From assembly GCF_003610495.1 (NCBI RefSeq), contig NZ_RAPK01000008.1:83296-147295 (forward strand): a stretch of DNA of 64,000 bases, written 5' to 3'. The position numbers were made by a program, and so were the translations under genes. Positions 44,135 through 51,699 of this stretch are shown in pieces (the first letter of the stretch is position 1; every line of letters begins with the position of its first letter). Under the pieces are notes generated by a model. It did no database searches, was not told the origin of the DNA, and was given only the letters and a program-made list of their open reading frames with translations. This stretch comes from Sinobaca qinghaiensis (GTDB taxonomy: Bacteria; Bacillota; Bacilli; Bacillales; Marinococcaceae).

Positions 44135-45040
44135 TTATTCATTATGCTTTTTTATTCTGCGAAATCCGATCGACTTCCGGGTAGTAAGCATGACACCGGA
44201 TATAACAACCACCGCTCCGCCTGCCTGTGTCCAGGTGATCGTATCGCCCAGGAAAATATAGGCGCCGGCCATGGTAAATACCGGCAGTAAATTTAGAAAT
44301 ACCGAAGACTGGGAAGCACCGATTTCTGCAATCGAACGATTCCAGAGCAGCAGCGCAATCACAGAAGGGAAAATGCCCAGATAAGCAATCCCTGCAGCAT
44401 CCTGATAACCGTCAATCGGAGGCAGTCCGTAAAGTATGGTTTCGACTGCCGCAAAAGGCAGCAGGACCAGGGTGGCTGCAGCAAGCATAACGAGCAGACT
44501 GCCGTATGCCGGAAACTTGAACATATGCATTTTCACAAGAAACGAATAAATCACCCAGACGGCCACGGCCGCGAGCATAATAACATCTCCCCTGTTAAAA
44601 GAAAGGCTCCGGATCACTTCCATTGATCCATCTGTAATAACCCAGACAGCCCCTCCGACCGAAAGAACAACGCCTGCCCACTGGTACCCTTTCAATCGTT
44701 CCTGAAACAAAAAGAAACTGGCTGCGATCGTTACGACTGGGATAGAAGATTCCAGTATCGCTACGTTGGATGCACTGGTATATTTTAAAGACAAATAAAT
44801 AAAAGCATTAAAAAAAGCCACTCCTGTTAAAGCCAGCCCGAGCAGCGGCTTCCACTCCGACCGGAATACTTCCCGGTGGCGGACCGCCTGTTTCCAGCCG
44901 ATCGGAAGAACGACGGCTAAAGCGATACCTACGCGGAGAAATGCGATCGTAAACGGCGGAATGTCTTCCAATGCTTTGCCGACCAGAATATTACCGGTAA
45001 ATATAATAACCGTAATGATTAAAAAGATATAAGCCTTCAT
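44135..45040 (-). CDS. EamA/DMT family transporter
   Basis: 301-residue ten-helix inner membrane transporter with two EamA repeats (VIIFTGNILVGKALEDIPPFTIAFLR spans the first helices; VMLAAVAVWVIYSFLVKM opens the second). Substrate unknown. It is divergent from the MarR operon, and the MarR palindrome lies about 80-100 bp before its start, so it may belong to the same regulon. Ribosome site GGCGG. Confidence 0.87.
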   Translation of the reverse strand: MKAYIFLIITVIIFTGNILVGKALEDIPPFTIAFLRVGIALAVVLPIGWKQAVRHREVFRSEWKPLLGLALTGVAFFNAFIYLSLKYTSASNVAILESSIPVVTIAASFFLFQERLKGYQWAGVVLSVGGAVWVITDGSMEVIRSLSFNRGDVIMLAAVAVWVIYSFLVKMHMFKFPAYGSLLVMLAAATLVLLPFAAVETILYGLPPIDGYQDAAGIAYLGIFPSVIALLLWNRSIAEIGASQSSVFLNLLPVFTMAGAYIFLGDTITWTQAGGAVVVISGVMLTTRKSIGFRRIKKHNE

Positions 45041-45115
45041 ATGTATCCACCGCCTCTATGCCTTTTCAGTGTAAGCCAGACGAAAGGTGCCTGCCAAATT
45101 AAAAACTTGCTTTTC

Positions 45116-45139
45116 TATCAGTTTAATATTAAACTGATA
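45116..45139. promoter_or_regulatory. Perfect 24-bp palindrome, probable operator of the MarR-type regulator
   Basis: Half-site TATCAGTTTAAT followed directly by its reverse complement. It lies 26-49 bp before the marR-type gene and between divergent genes. Length and position fit a MarR-family dimer site. Confidence 0.75.
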
Positions 45140-45164
45140 AGGGTAAAGAAAGGAGAACCTGAAA

Positions 45165-45629
45165 ATGAGCATAAAGAAAAAACTGACGAAAAAACAAAAA
45201 CAATTAGGACTGCTGCTCTGGTTCCGCCTTTCCCGATTTTACAACGAAAGCGTGCACCGCTCCAATGCTTACTTAAAAACTTACGGCTTAACTACTTCCC
45301 AGTTTGATGTACTTGCCCAGGTAGGTGCCCATCAGCCGCTTTCCCAGCAGGAGCTGGCCGAAAAGCTTTTTGTGACCAAAGGAAACATTACGCACATGCT
45401 CCGGAAAATGGAGGATATGGGATACATCCAGCGTGAGCAGAAATGGCGCACGAAAACGATCACCCTAACAGAGGCGGGAAACACTCTATATAAACAGAGC
45501 GTCCCCAATCAGGAACATTTTCAGGCCATGCAGTTTCAGGTTCTTTCCGAAAAAGAACAGCAGCAGTTACTGCATCTATTAAAAAAAATCCAAAAACAAT
45601 CCATTCCCTATAAGGAGGAAAACCAATGA
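45165..45629 (+). CDS. MarR family transcriptional regulator (MhqR-like)
   Basis: 154-residue winged-helix dimeric repressor: recognition helix region LSQQELAEKLFVTKGNITHMLRKMED, wing MGYIQREQKWRTKTITLTEAG. It opens an operon with a ring-cleaving dioxygenase and an alpha/beta hydrolase, the set controlled by quinone-sensing MhqR in B. subtilis. No obvious redox Cys is present, in line with a ligand-type sensor. ATG after AAAGGAG. A perfect 24-bp palindrome upstream implies autoregulation. Confidence 0.87.
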   Translation: MSIKKKLTKKQKQLGLLLWFRLSRFYNESVHRSNAYLKTYGLTTSQFDVLAQVGAHQPLSQQELAEKLFVTKGNITHMLRKMEDMGYIQREQKWRTKTITLTEAGNTLYKQSVPNQEHFQAMQFQVLSEKEQQQLLHLLKKIQKQSIPYKEENQ

Positions 45630-46603
45630 ATATTAAAGGCATTCATCATCTCTCTGCCCTGACCGCAAACGCAGAACACAACCTTGATTTTTATACAAAA
45701 GTAATGGGTCTCCGCCTCGTGAAAAAAACGGTGAATCAGGACGATACTTCCGTTTATCATCTTTTTTACGGCGATGAAAAAGGAAATCCAGGGACGGAGC
45801 TTACCTTTTTTGAAATCCCTATGGCGGCACCTAATCAACCGGGAGCGAGCAGTATTTCCGGCACTTCTCTCCGCGTGGCAGACGACAAAGCGCTCGATTT
45901 CTGGAAAGCCCGTTTTGATGAGATGGGAGTTGGTCATGATGAGATCGTAGAACGTGCCGGACGCCGCACACTTGCTTTTCAGGATCCTGAAGGCCAGCGC
46001 CTGTTCCTTGTTTCTGATGAAAACAATGAGGGTGTGGCCGGCGGCGTTCCCTGGAACCGCGCACCTGTACCGGTAGAACATGGCGTAACAGGACTTGGGC
46101 CGATTCGGTTAACGGTTAAAAATCCTGCCCCTACAGCCGGTGTCCTTACAGACATTATGGGCTTCCGCCGCAAAGGCAGCTATCCCGCTGAAGCTGCAGG
46201 ACAACCGGATATCGAAGTATATGAAACAGGAGAAGGCGGCAGCGGTACGGAAATCCATCTGGAACCACGCCCCGACCTTCCTTTTGAAAGACAGGGACGC
46301 GGCGGCGTGCATCACGTCGCTTTTCGGGTAGAAGACAAAGAAGAACTCGATAAATGGATCCAGCATATCACGAATGCCGGACTTCCCAACTCCGGCTTCG
46401 TGGAGCGTTTTTACTTCCGCTCTTTATATTTTAGAGAACCAAATGGCATATTGTTTGAAATTGCTACAGATGGTCCTGGATTTGATGGAGACGAAGACAT
46501 GGAACACCTCGGTGAAACGCTCGCTCTTCCTCCTTACCTGGAGCCAAAGCGCGCTGAAATCGAGGCGAAAATAAAGCCTCTCGATTACAAGCCGGAAGCC
46601 TGA
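45626..46603 (+). CDS. Ring-cleaving dioxygenase, VOC superfamily (MhqA/MhqO/MhqE-like)
   Basis: 325 residues formed by two glyoxalase/VOC halves: GIHHLSALTANAEHNLDFYTKVMG at the start and GVHHVAFRVEDKEELD after residue 220. The His ligands GIHH and GVHHV and a late Glu (REPNGILFEIATDGPGF) fit the metal site. Relatives cleave or detoxify hydroquinones. The ATG overlaps the marR stop, so translation is coupled. Confidence 0.88.
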   Translation: MNIKGIHHLSALTANAEHNLDFYTKVMGLRLVKKTVNQDDTSVYHLFYGDEKGNPGTELTFFEIPMAAPNQPGASSISGTSLRVADDKALDFWKARFDEMGVGHDEIVERAGRRTLAFQDPEGQRLFLVSDENNEGVAGGVPWNRAPVPVEHGVTGLGPIRLTVKNPAPTAGVLTDIMGFRRKGSYPAEAAGQPDIEVYETGEGGSGTEIHLEPRPDLPFERQGRGGVHHVAFRVEDKEELDKWIQHITNAGLPNSGFVERFYFRSLYFREPNGILFEIATDGPGFDGDEDMEHLGETLALPPYLEPKRAEIEAKIKPLDYKPEA

Positions 46604-46650
46604 TTATATTTACTTGAACGAACTAATACAATACAAAGGTGGTCTATACT

Positions 46651-47259
46651 ATGAAACACATTTTTAAGCAGTCCAGTAAAAAGAATGCACCGGTACTCCT
46701 TTTGCTACACGGAACAGGCGGTACAGAAGAAGACCTGCTTGAACTGGCTAAACTAATTGATGAAGAGGCTTCTGTCCTCAGCGTACGCGGCAATGTGTCC
46801 GAAAACGGCATGCCCCGCTTTTTCCGTCGGCTGGCAGAAGGTGTATTTGATGAAGAAGACTTGTTATTCCGCACCGGAGAGCTGCATGAATTTATTAACG
46901 AAAGCGCAGAAAAATATGAATTTGACCGCAGCAACGTAATTGCCGTCGGTTACTCCAACGGCGCAAATATCGCTGCCAGCCTCCTGTACCATTATAACGA
47001 TTCGCTTAAAGCAGCTTCCCTTCATCACCCGATGGTACCAAGACGCGGTGTAGAGCTTCCAGATTTAAGCGGCACTTCTGTATTTATCGGAGCCGGAGAA
47101 AACGATCCCATCTGTACCCCGGAAGAAACGAAAGAACTCAGCCGTACTCTTTCCGAGGCAGGAGTAACAGTAGAAGAATACTGGAGCCAGGCCGGCCACC
47201 AGCTTACACTTGAAGAAGTGGAAGCAGCTAAAGCCTGGTATCAAAAAGCAATACAGTAA
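46651..47259 (+). CDS. Alpha/beta hydrolase, MhqD-like carboxylesterase
   Basis: 202 residues of the phospholipase/carboxylesterase group: LLLHGTGGTEEDLLELA oxyanion region, nucleophile Ser in AVGYSNGANIAASLL, Asp in GAGENDPICTPEE, His in QAGHQLTLEE. Third gene of the marR operon, 47 bp after the dioxygenase. ATG 46651 follows AAAGGTGG at good spacing; a GTG four codons upstream overlaps that site. Probably hydrolyses an ester product of quinone breakdown. Confidence 0.88.
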   Translation: MKHIFKQSSKKNAPVLLLLHGTGGTEEDLLELAKLIDEEASVLSVRGNVSENGMPRFFRRLAEGVFDEEDLLFRTGELHEFINESAEKYEFDRSNVIAVGYSNGANIAASLLYHYNDSLKAASLHHPMVPRRGVELPDLSGTSVFIGAGENDPICTPEETKELSRTLSEAGVTVEEYWSQAGHQLTLEEVEAAKAWYQKAIQ

Positions 47260-47262
47260 AAT

Positions 47263-47294
47263 AAACCCCCGGAGACGGCTGTCTCCGGGGGTTT
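47263..47294 (+). terminator. Terminator of the marR-dioxygenase-hydrolase operon
   Basis: AAACCCCCGGAGAC / GTCTCCGGGGGTTT perfect 14-bp stem with a GGCT loop; T-run short. Confidence 0.85.
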
Positions 47295-47314
47295 GCTGTA
47301 TTAACAGAAGTATT

Positions 47315-47587
47315 TTATGCTAATATATCATGAAATTCATCATTTTCCTTCAGCTTCTTTTCTGCATAAGGACACTGGGGAATAATTTTTTTATTCTCTG
47401 CCCTGGCCTTTTCCACTACATGCTCAACGAGCTGATAGCCAATGCCCTGCCCTCTTAAATCTTCAGCCACTTCTGTATGGTCAATGACTATTTCATCATC
47501 TTTCTCTTCAAAAAAAGTAATCTGGGCCGCTTTGTTTCCCTGCTGATCTTCTACGTAAAATTCGTTGTTACCTGTTTTAATATCCAT
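47315..47587 (-). CDS. Small GNAT-like N-acetyltransferase (YjdJ-type)
   Basis: 90 residues forming a minimal Gcn5-like core: ITFFEEKDDEIVIDHTEVAEDLRGQGIGYQLVEHVV carries the acetyl-CoA loop R-G-Q-G-I-G, and a Cys in IIPQCPYAEK is family-typical. Substrate unknown. ATG after AAAGGAGAG. Monocistronic. Confidence 0.85.
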   Translation of the reverse strand: MDIKTGNNEFYVEDQQGNKAAQITFFEEKDDEIVIDHTEVAEDLRGQGIGYQLVEHVVEKARAENKKIIPQCPYAEKKLKENDEFHDILA

Positions 47588-47638
47588 ATAATATCTCTCC
47601 TTTGCAGCTTTTTTCCTTTTTTCGGAGAAATTAAAACA

Positions 47639-48076
47639 TTACTCCCATTCCACCGGCTTTTCTACAAGAACTCCGTCATCATTCGTTTTTTGATTTAATG
47701 AATGGTCTTTAGCCTGCACGCAGATATAATACAGCACTTCATCGGAGTTGTTGCGCAGAGTACGGGCTCCTTCCGGCGCTACTCGTACAACAGTGCCCTC
47801 TTCAATATCAAATATTTCGTCATCGACCTGAAACTGGCCGCTTCCTTTTACGAAAATATAAAGTTCTTCGTTCTCTACGTGCTTATGGTGAAACGGAATA
47901 GATGTATGCGGCGGGAAAGAGCTGAGCGATGCTTCCATACTGGTAAGACCAAGAAGTTCATTTAAAAACAGCTTTCCTCTTGTTTTAACTCTTCCTTCAA
48001 TTTTATAATCTTTTAGATCCTCCCATTTTCCTGGATATGCGGCCGTATAGTTTGTTCCCTGTTTTTTTTCAGGCAT
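47639..48076 (-). CDS. Cupin domain protein
   Basis: 145 residues with a single conserved beta-barrel: FPPHTSIPFHHKHVENEELYIFVKGSGQF carries the cupin metal motif (H-x-H, E) and EGTVVRVAPEGARTLRN the second motif. Role unknown, perhaps a sugar or small-molecule isomerase or dioxygenase. ATG after AGAGGAGGGTCC. Confidence 0.87.
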   Translation of the reverse strand: MPEKKQGTNYTAAYPGKWEDLKDYKIEGRVKTRGKLFLNELLGLTSMEASLSSFPPHTSIPFHHKHVENEELYIFVKGSGQFQVDDEIFDIEEGTVVRVAPEGARTLRNNSDEVLYYICVQAKDHSLNQKTNDDGVLVEKPVEWE

Positions 48077-48152
48077 GCTGGACCCTCCTCTGATTTTCTG
48101 TTTCTCCTGCAGTATATAACGCTTTCATTGAAAAATAAATCAAGCCGCATTC

Positions 48153-48203
48153 TTGCAAAGCAGAAAAAGACATGATATATTTTATAAATCGTAATCATTA
48201 CGT
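48153..48203 (+). promoter_or_regulatory. Promoter with Zur operator upstream of rpsN2
   Basis: TTGCAA (48153-48158), 17-bp spacer, TATATT (48176-48181). The Zur box TCGTAATCATTACGT (48189-48203) matches 14 of 15 positions of the 7-1-7 consensus and covers the likely start point. Confidence 0.85.
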
Positions 48204-48223
48204 TTTATAAAGGAGAGAGAAAA

Positions 48224-48493
48224 ATGGCTAAGAAATCAAAAGTCGTCAAACAGCAAAAACGGGAAGCCCTTATTGCGAAGTATGCTGAGGTCCGCTATGA
48301 ACTAAAAGAAAAGGGAGATTACGAAGCGCTCCGCCGCCTTCCAAGAGATTCCTCCCCTACCCGGTCCAACAGCCGCTGCGGGGTAACCGGACGTCCCCGC
48401 GGATACATGAGAAAATTCAATATGTCCCGTATCGCTTTTCGGGATCTTGCCCATAAAGGTCAGATACCCGGCGTAAAAAAATCAAGCTGGTAA
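48224..48493 (+). CDS. rpsN2: Zinc-independent 30S ribosomal protein S14 paralogue
   Basis: 89 residues, full S14 fold with the conserved end [28 protein letters not shown]. It lacks the CxxC...CxxC zinc ribbon of the primary short S14, so it is the C-minus form that replaces it when zinc is scarce. The Zur-boxed promoter directly upstream fits that role, as for B. subtilis YhzA. ATG after AAAGGAGAGAG. Confidence 0.95.
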   Translation: MAKKSKVVKQQKREALIAKYAEVRYELKEKGDYEALRRLPRDSSPTRSNSRCGVTGRPRGYMRKFNMSRIAFRDLAHKGQIPGVKKSSW

Positions 48494-48499
48494 AAATAA

Positions 48500-48535
48500 A
48501 AGCACTGGATCGCTGATGCTGATCCGGTGCTTCTT
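48500..48535 (+). terminator. Terminator of rpsN2
   Basis: AGCACTGGATC / GATCCGGTGCT (one mismatch or G-U) with a 10-nt loop and TTCTT tail. Confidence 0.65.
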
Positions 48536-49154
48536 AATGTCCCCCGTAGTGGGGGAGCATTTTTCTTTTGTATAAGGCAGCGACTGTATTTAATAAAACA
48601 ACCGGAAGTTTTTTAGGAAAATGTTTTCTCGTATAGTATACATAAAATGCATTTTTTAAATCATCCCACTGTGTGCAGTCTTTCTGCTGGCGGTAGCGGG
48701 CGACATCAATGATTTTGATATCGCCTGCATCTGTAATTAAAATATTACGCAGATGGATGTCCGATGGATTCAGGCCTCTGTTTCTGGCCAGCTGCAGCGC
48801 CCTGTCCACTTCTTTTAAATGGTTTTCTGTTATCGGCATGCCTTTTTGCAGGCATTGGAAAAGAGTGCTTCCTTTTACGTGGTCGATGACCAGATAATTT
48901 TCCCCTGCTTCATATAGGTTCGGGTAATACTCCAGCCCCCCGAGAGCCTGGTAAATGAGAGCCTCTTCTTTAGCTACAGCAGCAAAATCCGGAAAGAACA
49001 CTTTCAGCACAACTTCCGTTCCTTCTATTTTAAAAACATAGGCGCTTCTTCCTTTTCCTATAAATTCCAATGTGTCATCATAATCAATAAGGATCGAGTG
49101 CGTTCCTTTATTTATCATTCGGACGCTTTCTGCAAGAGCAAGGTACGTGTTCAC
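48534..49154 (-). CDS. Serine/threonine protein kinase-like protein (YrzF-type)
   Basis: 206 residues, a compact kinase fold: glycine-rich FIGKGRSAYVFKI, Lys in VVLKVFF, catalytic loop reduced to NPSDIHLRNILI with Asp and Asn, and a metal-binding IKIIDVARY in place of DFG. B. subtilis YrzF/YbdM are comparable. Substrates unknown. Start taken as GTG 49154, about 8 nt after AAGGAGG; a TTG three codons upstream touches the ribosome site. Confidence 0.8.
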   Translation of the reverse strand: MNTYLALAESVRMINKGTHSILIDYDDTLEFIGKGRSAYVFKIEGTEVVLKVFFPDFAAVAKEEALIYQALGGLEYYPNLYEAGENYLVIDHVKGSTLFQCLQKGMPITENHLKEVDRALQLARNRGLNPSDIHLRNILITDAGDIKIIDVARYRQQKDCTQWDDLKNAFYVYYTRKHFPKKLPVVLLNTVAALYKRKMLPHYGGH

Positions 49155-49371
49155 AATGCTCAATCCTCCTTCTGTAATACCTTTTATTATATCACGATTT
49201 TTTTATTTCTATCTTTTTCCGGCTTTTCTTTTAAAAGGCAGCAGCAGAGAAAACGGAAAGAACGCTCCCTCTGCACTACAGGGAACGTTCTTTGAAATGA
49301 ATTTTTATAGGTCATCTGCTGCCGGATTAAATAGTCATTGTTTATTCGATTATTTAAAGGTATAAGCGTTA

Positions 49372-49995
49372 TTATACATTGCCCTCTGCCGGTATCGGGT
49401 TTTCTTTTAAAATGCGTGCCATGTGAAGCAGGTTATAAGCAAGCATTGTTACGTGCCCTTTCGTAAATTCGTTACTCATGCCATCTGCTTCAATGAATGA
49501 TGGACCGGGACCAGCTTCTCCCACCCAATAGCAGTCTACGTTAGGAGGGACTGTGAAGCCGATATGGGAGAGGCCATACAGCACAGAAGCCGCAGCATGT
49601 TTTGCGCCGTCTTCATTGCCGGTTATAACTACTCCACCTACTTTATTATAATAAACCGCCTGGCCTTTTTCGTTTGTCACGCCGGTGCCGCCGTACAGTC
49701 TTTCCATTGCAAGCGTCGTCAGGCTGCTCTTCTCTCCTATCCATAAAGGAGTTCCAATAATAAGAATATCGGCTTCTTTTACCTTTTCAAAAATAGCCGG
49801 CCAGCCATCTCCTTCTCCTAAATCTTCGCTGATGCCATATGGAATGTGATAATCAGCAAGCCTTACCGTTTCTGTAGATACCCCCTCTTTTTCCAAAAGC
49901 TTTAACACTTCGTTGGTCAATGCTTCTGTATTGGACTCTTCATCTCCGGTTTTTTTCAGTGAGCCATTTAATACCAATGCTTTAAGTACTGCCAT
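49372..49995 (-). CDS. Flavodoxin-fold NAD(P)H-dependent oxidoreductase
   Basis: 207 residues of the NADPH-dependent FMN reductase family: LVLNGSLKKTGDEESNTEAL phosphate-binding loop, IIGTPLWIGEKSSLTTLAMERLYG, VVITGNEDGAKHAA. Probable FMN-bound quinone or flavin reductase. ATG weakly preceded by GGCGGG. Nearby quinone detoxification genes make a quinone substrate plausible, but it is not in that operon. Confidence 0.87.
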   Translation of the reverse strand: MAVLKALVLNGSLKKTGDEESNTEALTNEVLKLLEKEGVSTETVRLADYHIPYGISEDLGEGDGWPAIFEKVKEADILIIGTPLWIGEKSSLTTLAMERLYGGTGVTNEKGQAVYYNKVGGVVITGNEDGAKHAAASVLYGLSHIGFTVPPNVDCYWVGEAGPGPSFIEADGMSNEFTKGHVTMLAYNLLHMARILKENPIPAEGNV

Positions 49996-50174
49996 TTTAT
50001 CCCGCCTTTTTATCTGATTAGTTAGTATTTACCCTTATTTTGGTAAGCGTAAGCAGGGCCGTTTGGATTTTTTCGGCGAAGGATGTAGATTAAAAGATGA
50101 ATGCTGTTTGAAAACAACTGGAGAATCTATGGGAACCTTCACCAATGTACTTTTTTTAATTTATGTCAATATAT

Positions 50175-50209
50175 GAAATAGTTCGTTCAAAAAAAGTTCA
50201 AACTATTTC
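50175..50209. promoter_or_regulatory. Inverted repeat in the 49996-50308 intergenic region
   Basis: GAAATAGTT (50175-50183) and AACTATTTC (50201-50209) flank a 17-nt A-rich centre, followed by a T6 run on the plus strand. It may be an operator or a weak terminator. The rest of the 313-bp gap up to the promoter at 50242 shows nothing else. Confidence 0.4.
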
Positions 50210-50241
50210 AATTTTTTATGTCATTTTTGTGAATAATTTGG

Positions 50242-50278
50242 TATACTAAATTTACAGAATGAATGAAAACGCTTACTA
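50242..50278 (+). promoter_or_regulatory. Extended -10 promoter with downstream cre site
   Basis: TGGTATACT is an extended -10 element (TATACT at 50242-50247) without a clear -35. ATGAAAACGCTTACTA (50263-50278) fits the Bacillus cre consensus WTGAAARCGYTTWCWN at every position. The cre lies just downstream of the start point, where CcpA acts as a roadblock. Confidence 0.7.
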
Positions 50279-50308
50279 AACTGAATATTATAAAAAGAGG
50301 TGCTTAAA

Positions 50309-50611
50309 ATGGATGTATTGCTCGTATTTATGGTTTTTGCTACACTTGTCCCGTTTTTCTTTGCCCGCCGCAGAAAATGGTTTCTCGTTGTTCTTCAAAC
50401 GGCTCTTGCTTTAGGCATGTGGGACTATTTCCTAAGCCACTTCACTCCAATTACTGTGCTTAATGCACCTACTTCGATCATTGCTTTCTATGGCAGCCTG
50501 CTTATTACCAACGTTGCTATTATTTATATCATGATCAGCTACTTCAAGCAGCTGGAGCGCTCACGTCGTGTTCCTTTCCTCCGCTCAGAAGTCAGTAATA
50601 ACTCTAAATAA
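50309..50611 (+). CDS. Small membrane protein of unknown function, cre-controlled
   Basis: 100 residues with three hydrophobic helices and a basic C-terminal tail (QLERSRRVPFLRSE). No family recognised. ATG 50309 has AGAGGTG about 7 nt upstream; a GTG three codons earlier overlaps it. The promoter contains a perfect cre match, so glucose repression is expected. It is convergent with qoxABCD. Confidence 0.75.
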   Translation: MDVLLVFMVFATLVPFFFARRRKWFLVVLQTALALGMWDYFLSHFTPITVLNAPTSIIAFYGSLLITNVAIIYIMISYFKQLERSRRVPFLRSEVSNNSK

Positions 50612-50625
50612 CCACGACATAGAAA

Positions 50626-50665
50626 AAGCCGGTAAACTGCCCTTATTGGCAGTGTTTCCGGCTTT
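50626..50665 (+). terminator. Terminator of the small membrane protein gene
   Basis: AAAGCCGG-T-AAACTGCC / GGCAGTGTTT-CCGGCTTT imperfect long hairpin, short T-run. Confidence 0.75.
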
Positions 50666-50691
50666 GTTTATACAAAAATTAAGGATAGAAC

Positions 50692-50729
50692 AAAAAAGGA
50701 AGCTTATCGTTTTGATAAGCTTCCTTTTC
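50692..50729 (-). terminator. Terminator of qoxABCD
   Basis: AAAAGGAAGCTTATC / GATAAGCTTCCTTTT perfect stem with GTTTT loop; T-run on the minus strand. Confidence 0.92.
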
Positions 50730-50736
50730 ATATGAT

Positions 50737-51090
50737 TTAGTGGTCGCCGCCGTGTTCTTCTGTTTCTGAACCGCCGCCATCTGTGCCGTGGTCGTGATAA
50801 CCAAACGACATAACCCAGATAGACCCTAATACAATAATACCTGCAATACCAAAAGCGTAAATCATATTACCGAGCTGAATGCCCCCGCTGTCTGTTTCTG
50901 TAATGTGCATAAACATAAACAGCTGAATGCCGGCCTGGATAATAGCCAATGCCATGATGCCGGCAACGATCCATCCCATGGGAAGTTCCGTTCCCAGGGC
51001 AATCCATGCCGCAGCACCAGTAAGCACGATAGAGGCAATATATCCGATCAAATGTTTTATAGGGAAACGCGATTCACTGTGTGAACTCAT
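50737..51090 (-). CDS. qoxD: Cytochrome aa3 quinol oxidase subunit IV
   Basis: 117 residues, three helices (HLIGYIASIVLTGAAAWIALG; GWIVAGIMALAIIQAGIQLFMFMHI), the COX4/CyoD-type assembly and stability subunit. The His/Asp/Gly-rich tail is typical of bacilli. Last gene of qoxABCD; the ATG abuts the qoxC stop. Confidence 0.93.
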   Translation of the reverse strand: MSSHSESRFPIKHLIGYIASIVLTGAAAWIALGTELPMGWIVAGIMALAIIQAGIQLFMFMHITETDSGGIQLGNMIYAFGIAGIIVLGSIWVMSFGYHDHGTDGGGSETEEHGGDH

Positions 51091-51699
51091 TTAACCCACC
51101 ATCCCTAATAAATACACGACTGTATATACGAATATCCACACTACGTCTAAGAAGTGCCAATACAAGCCGAATATAAAGAATTTACTCGCTGTCCGCGGCG
51201 TAATGCCTCTCTGGTACAGCTGAATTAATAAGAGTATGCCCCAGCCCAGACCAACCGTTACGTGAAGTCCGTGCGTACCGGTTAATGTGAAGAATGCAGA
51301 CCAGTAAGCTGCTGAACTGATCGATGCTCCTTCATGAACCAGGTGTTCAAACTCATAAATTTCCAAACCGAGAAATCCAAGACCTAATACAAGTGTCATT
51401 CCCATCCAGAGAAGAAGGCCGTTTTTAGAACCCCGGCGCATTTCATTGATTGCAATTCCACAGGTAAAACTACTCGTTAAAAGAAGAAATGTCATTAACA
51501 AAGTAATAGGCAGTGAGAAGAGTTCCTGAGGAGGCGGCGCATCTGCCGTTCTTCCTATCATAACAGCGTAGGTGGCAAAAATGGTAGCAAATAATGCAAT
51601 CTCTGCGCCTAGAAATATCCAAAATCCAAGGATATTCATACGTCCTTCTTGTGTGCGGTACTCCATTGGTCCTGTTGTTGCTTCCGTATGTGCACTCAT
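51091..51699 (-). CDS. qoxC: Cytochrome aa3 quinol oxidase subunit III
   Basis: 202 residues with five helices of the COX3 family (MNILGFWIFLGAEIALFATIFATY; FTLTGTHGLHVTVGLGWGILLL; YWHFLDVVWIFVYTVVYLLG). Its start overlaps the qoxB stop by one base (TAATG). Confidence 0.95.
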   Translation of the reverse strand: MSAHTEATTGPMEYRTQEGRMNILGFWIFLGAEIALFATIFATYAVMIGRTADAPPPQELFSLPITLLMTFLLLTSSFTCGIAINEMRRGSKNGLLLWMGMTLVLGLGFLGLEIYEFEHLVHEGASISSAAYWSAFFTLTGTHGLHVTVGLGWGILLLIQLYQRGITPRTASKFFIFGLYWHFLDVVWIFVYTVVYLLGMVG

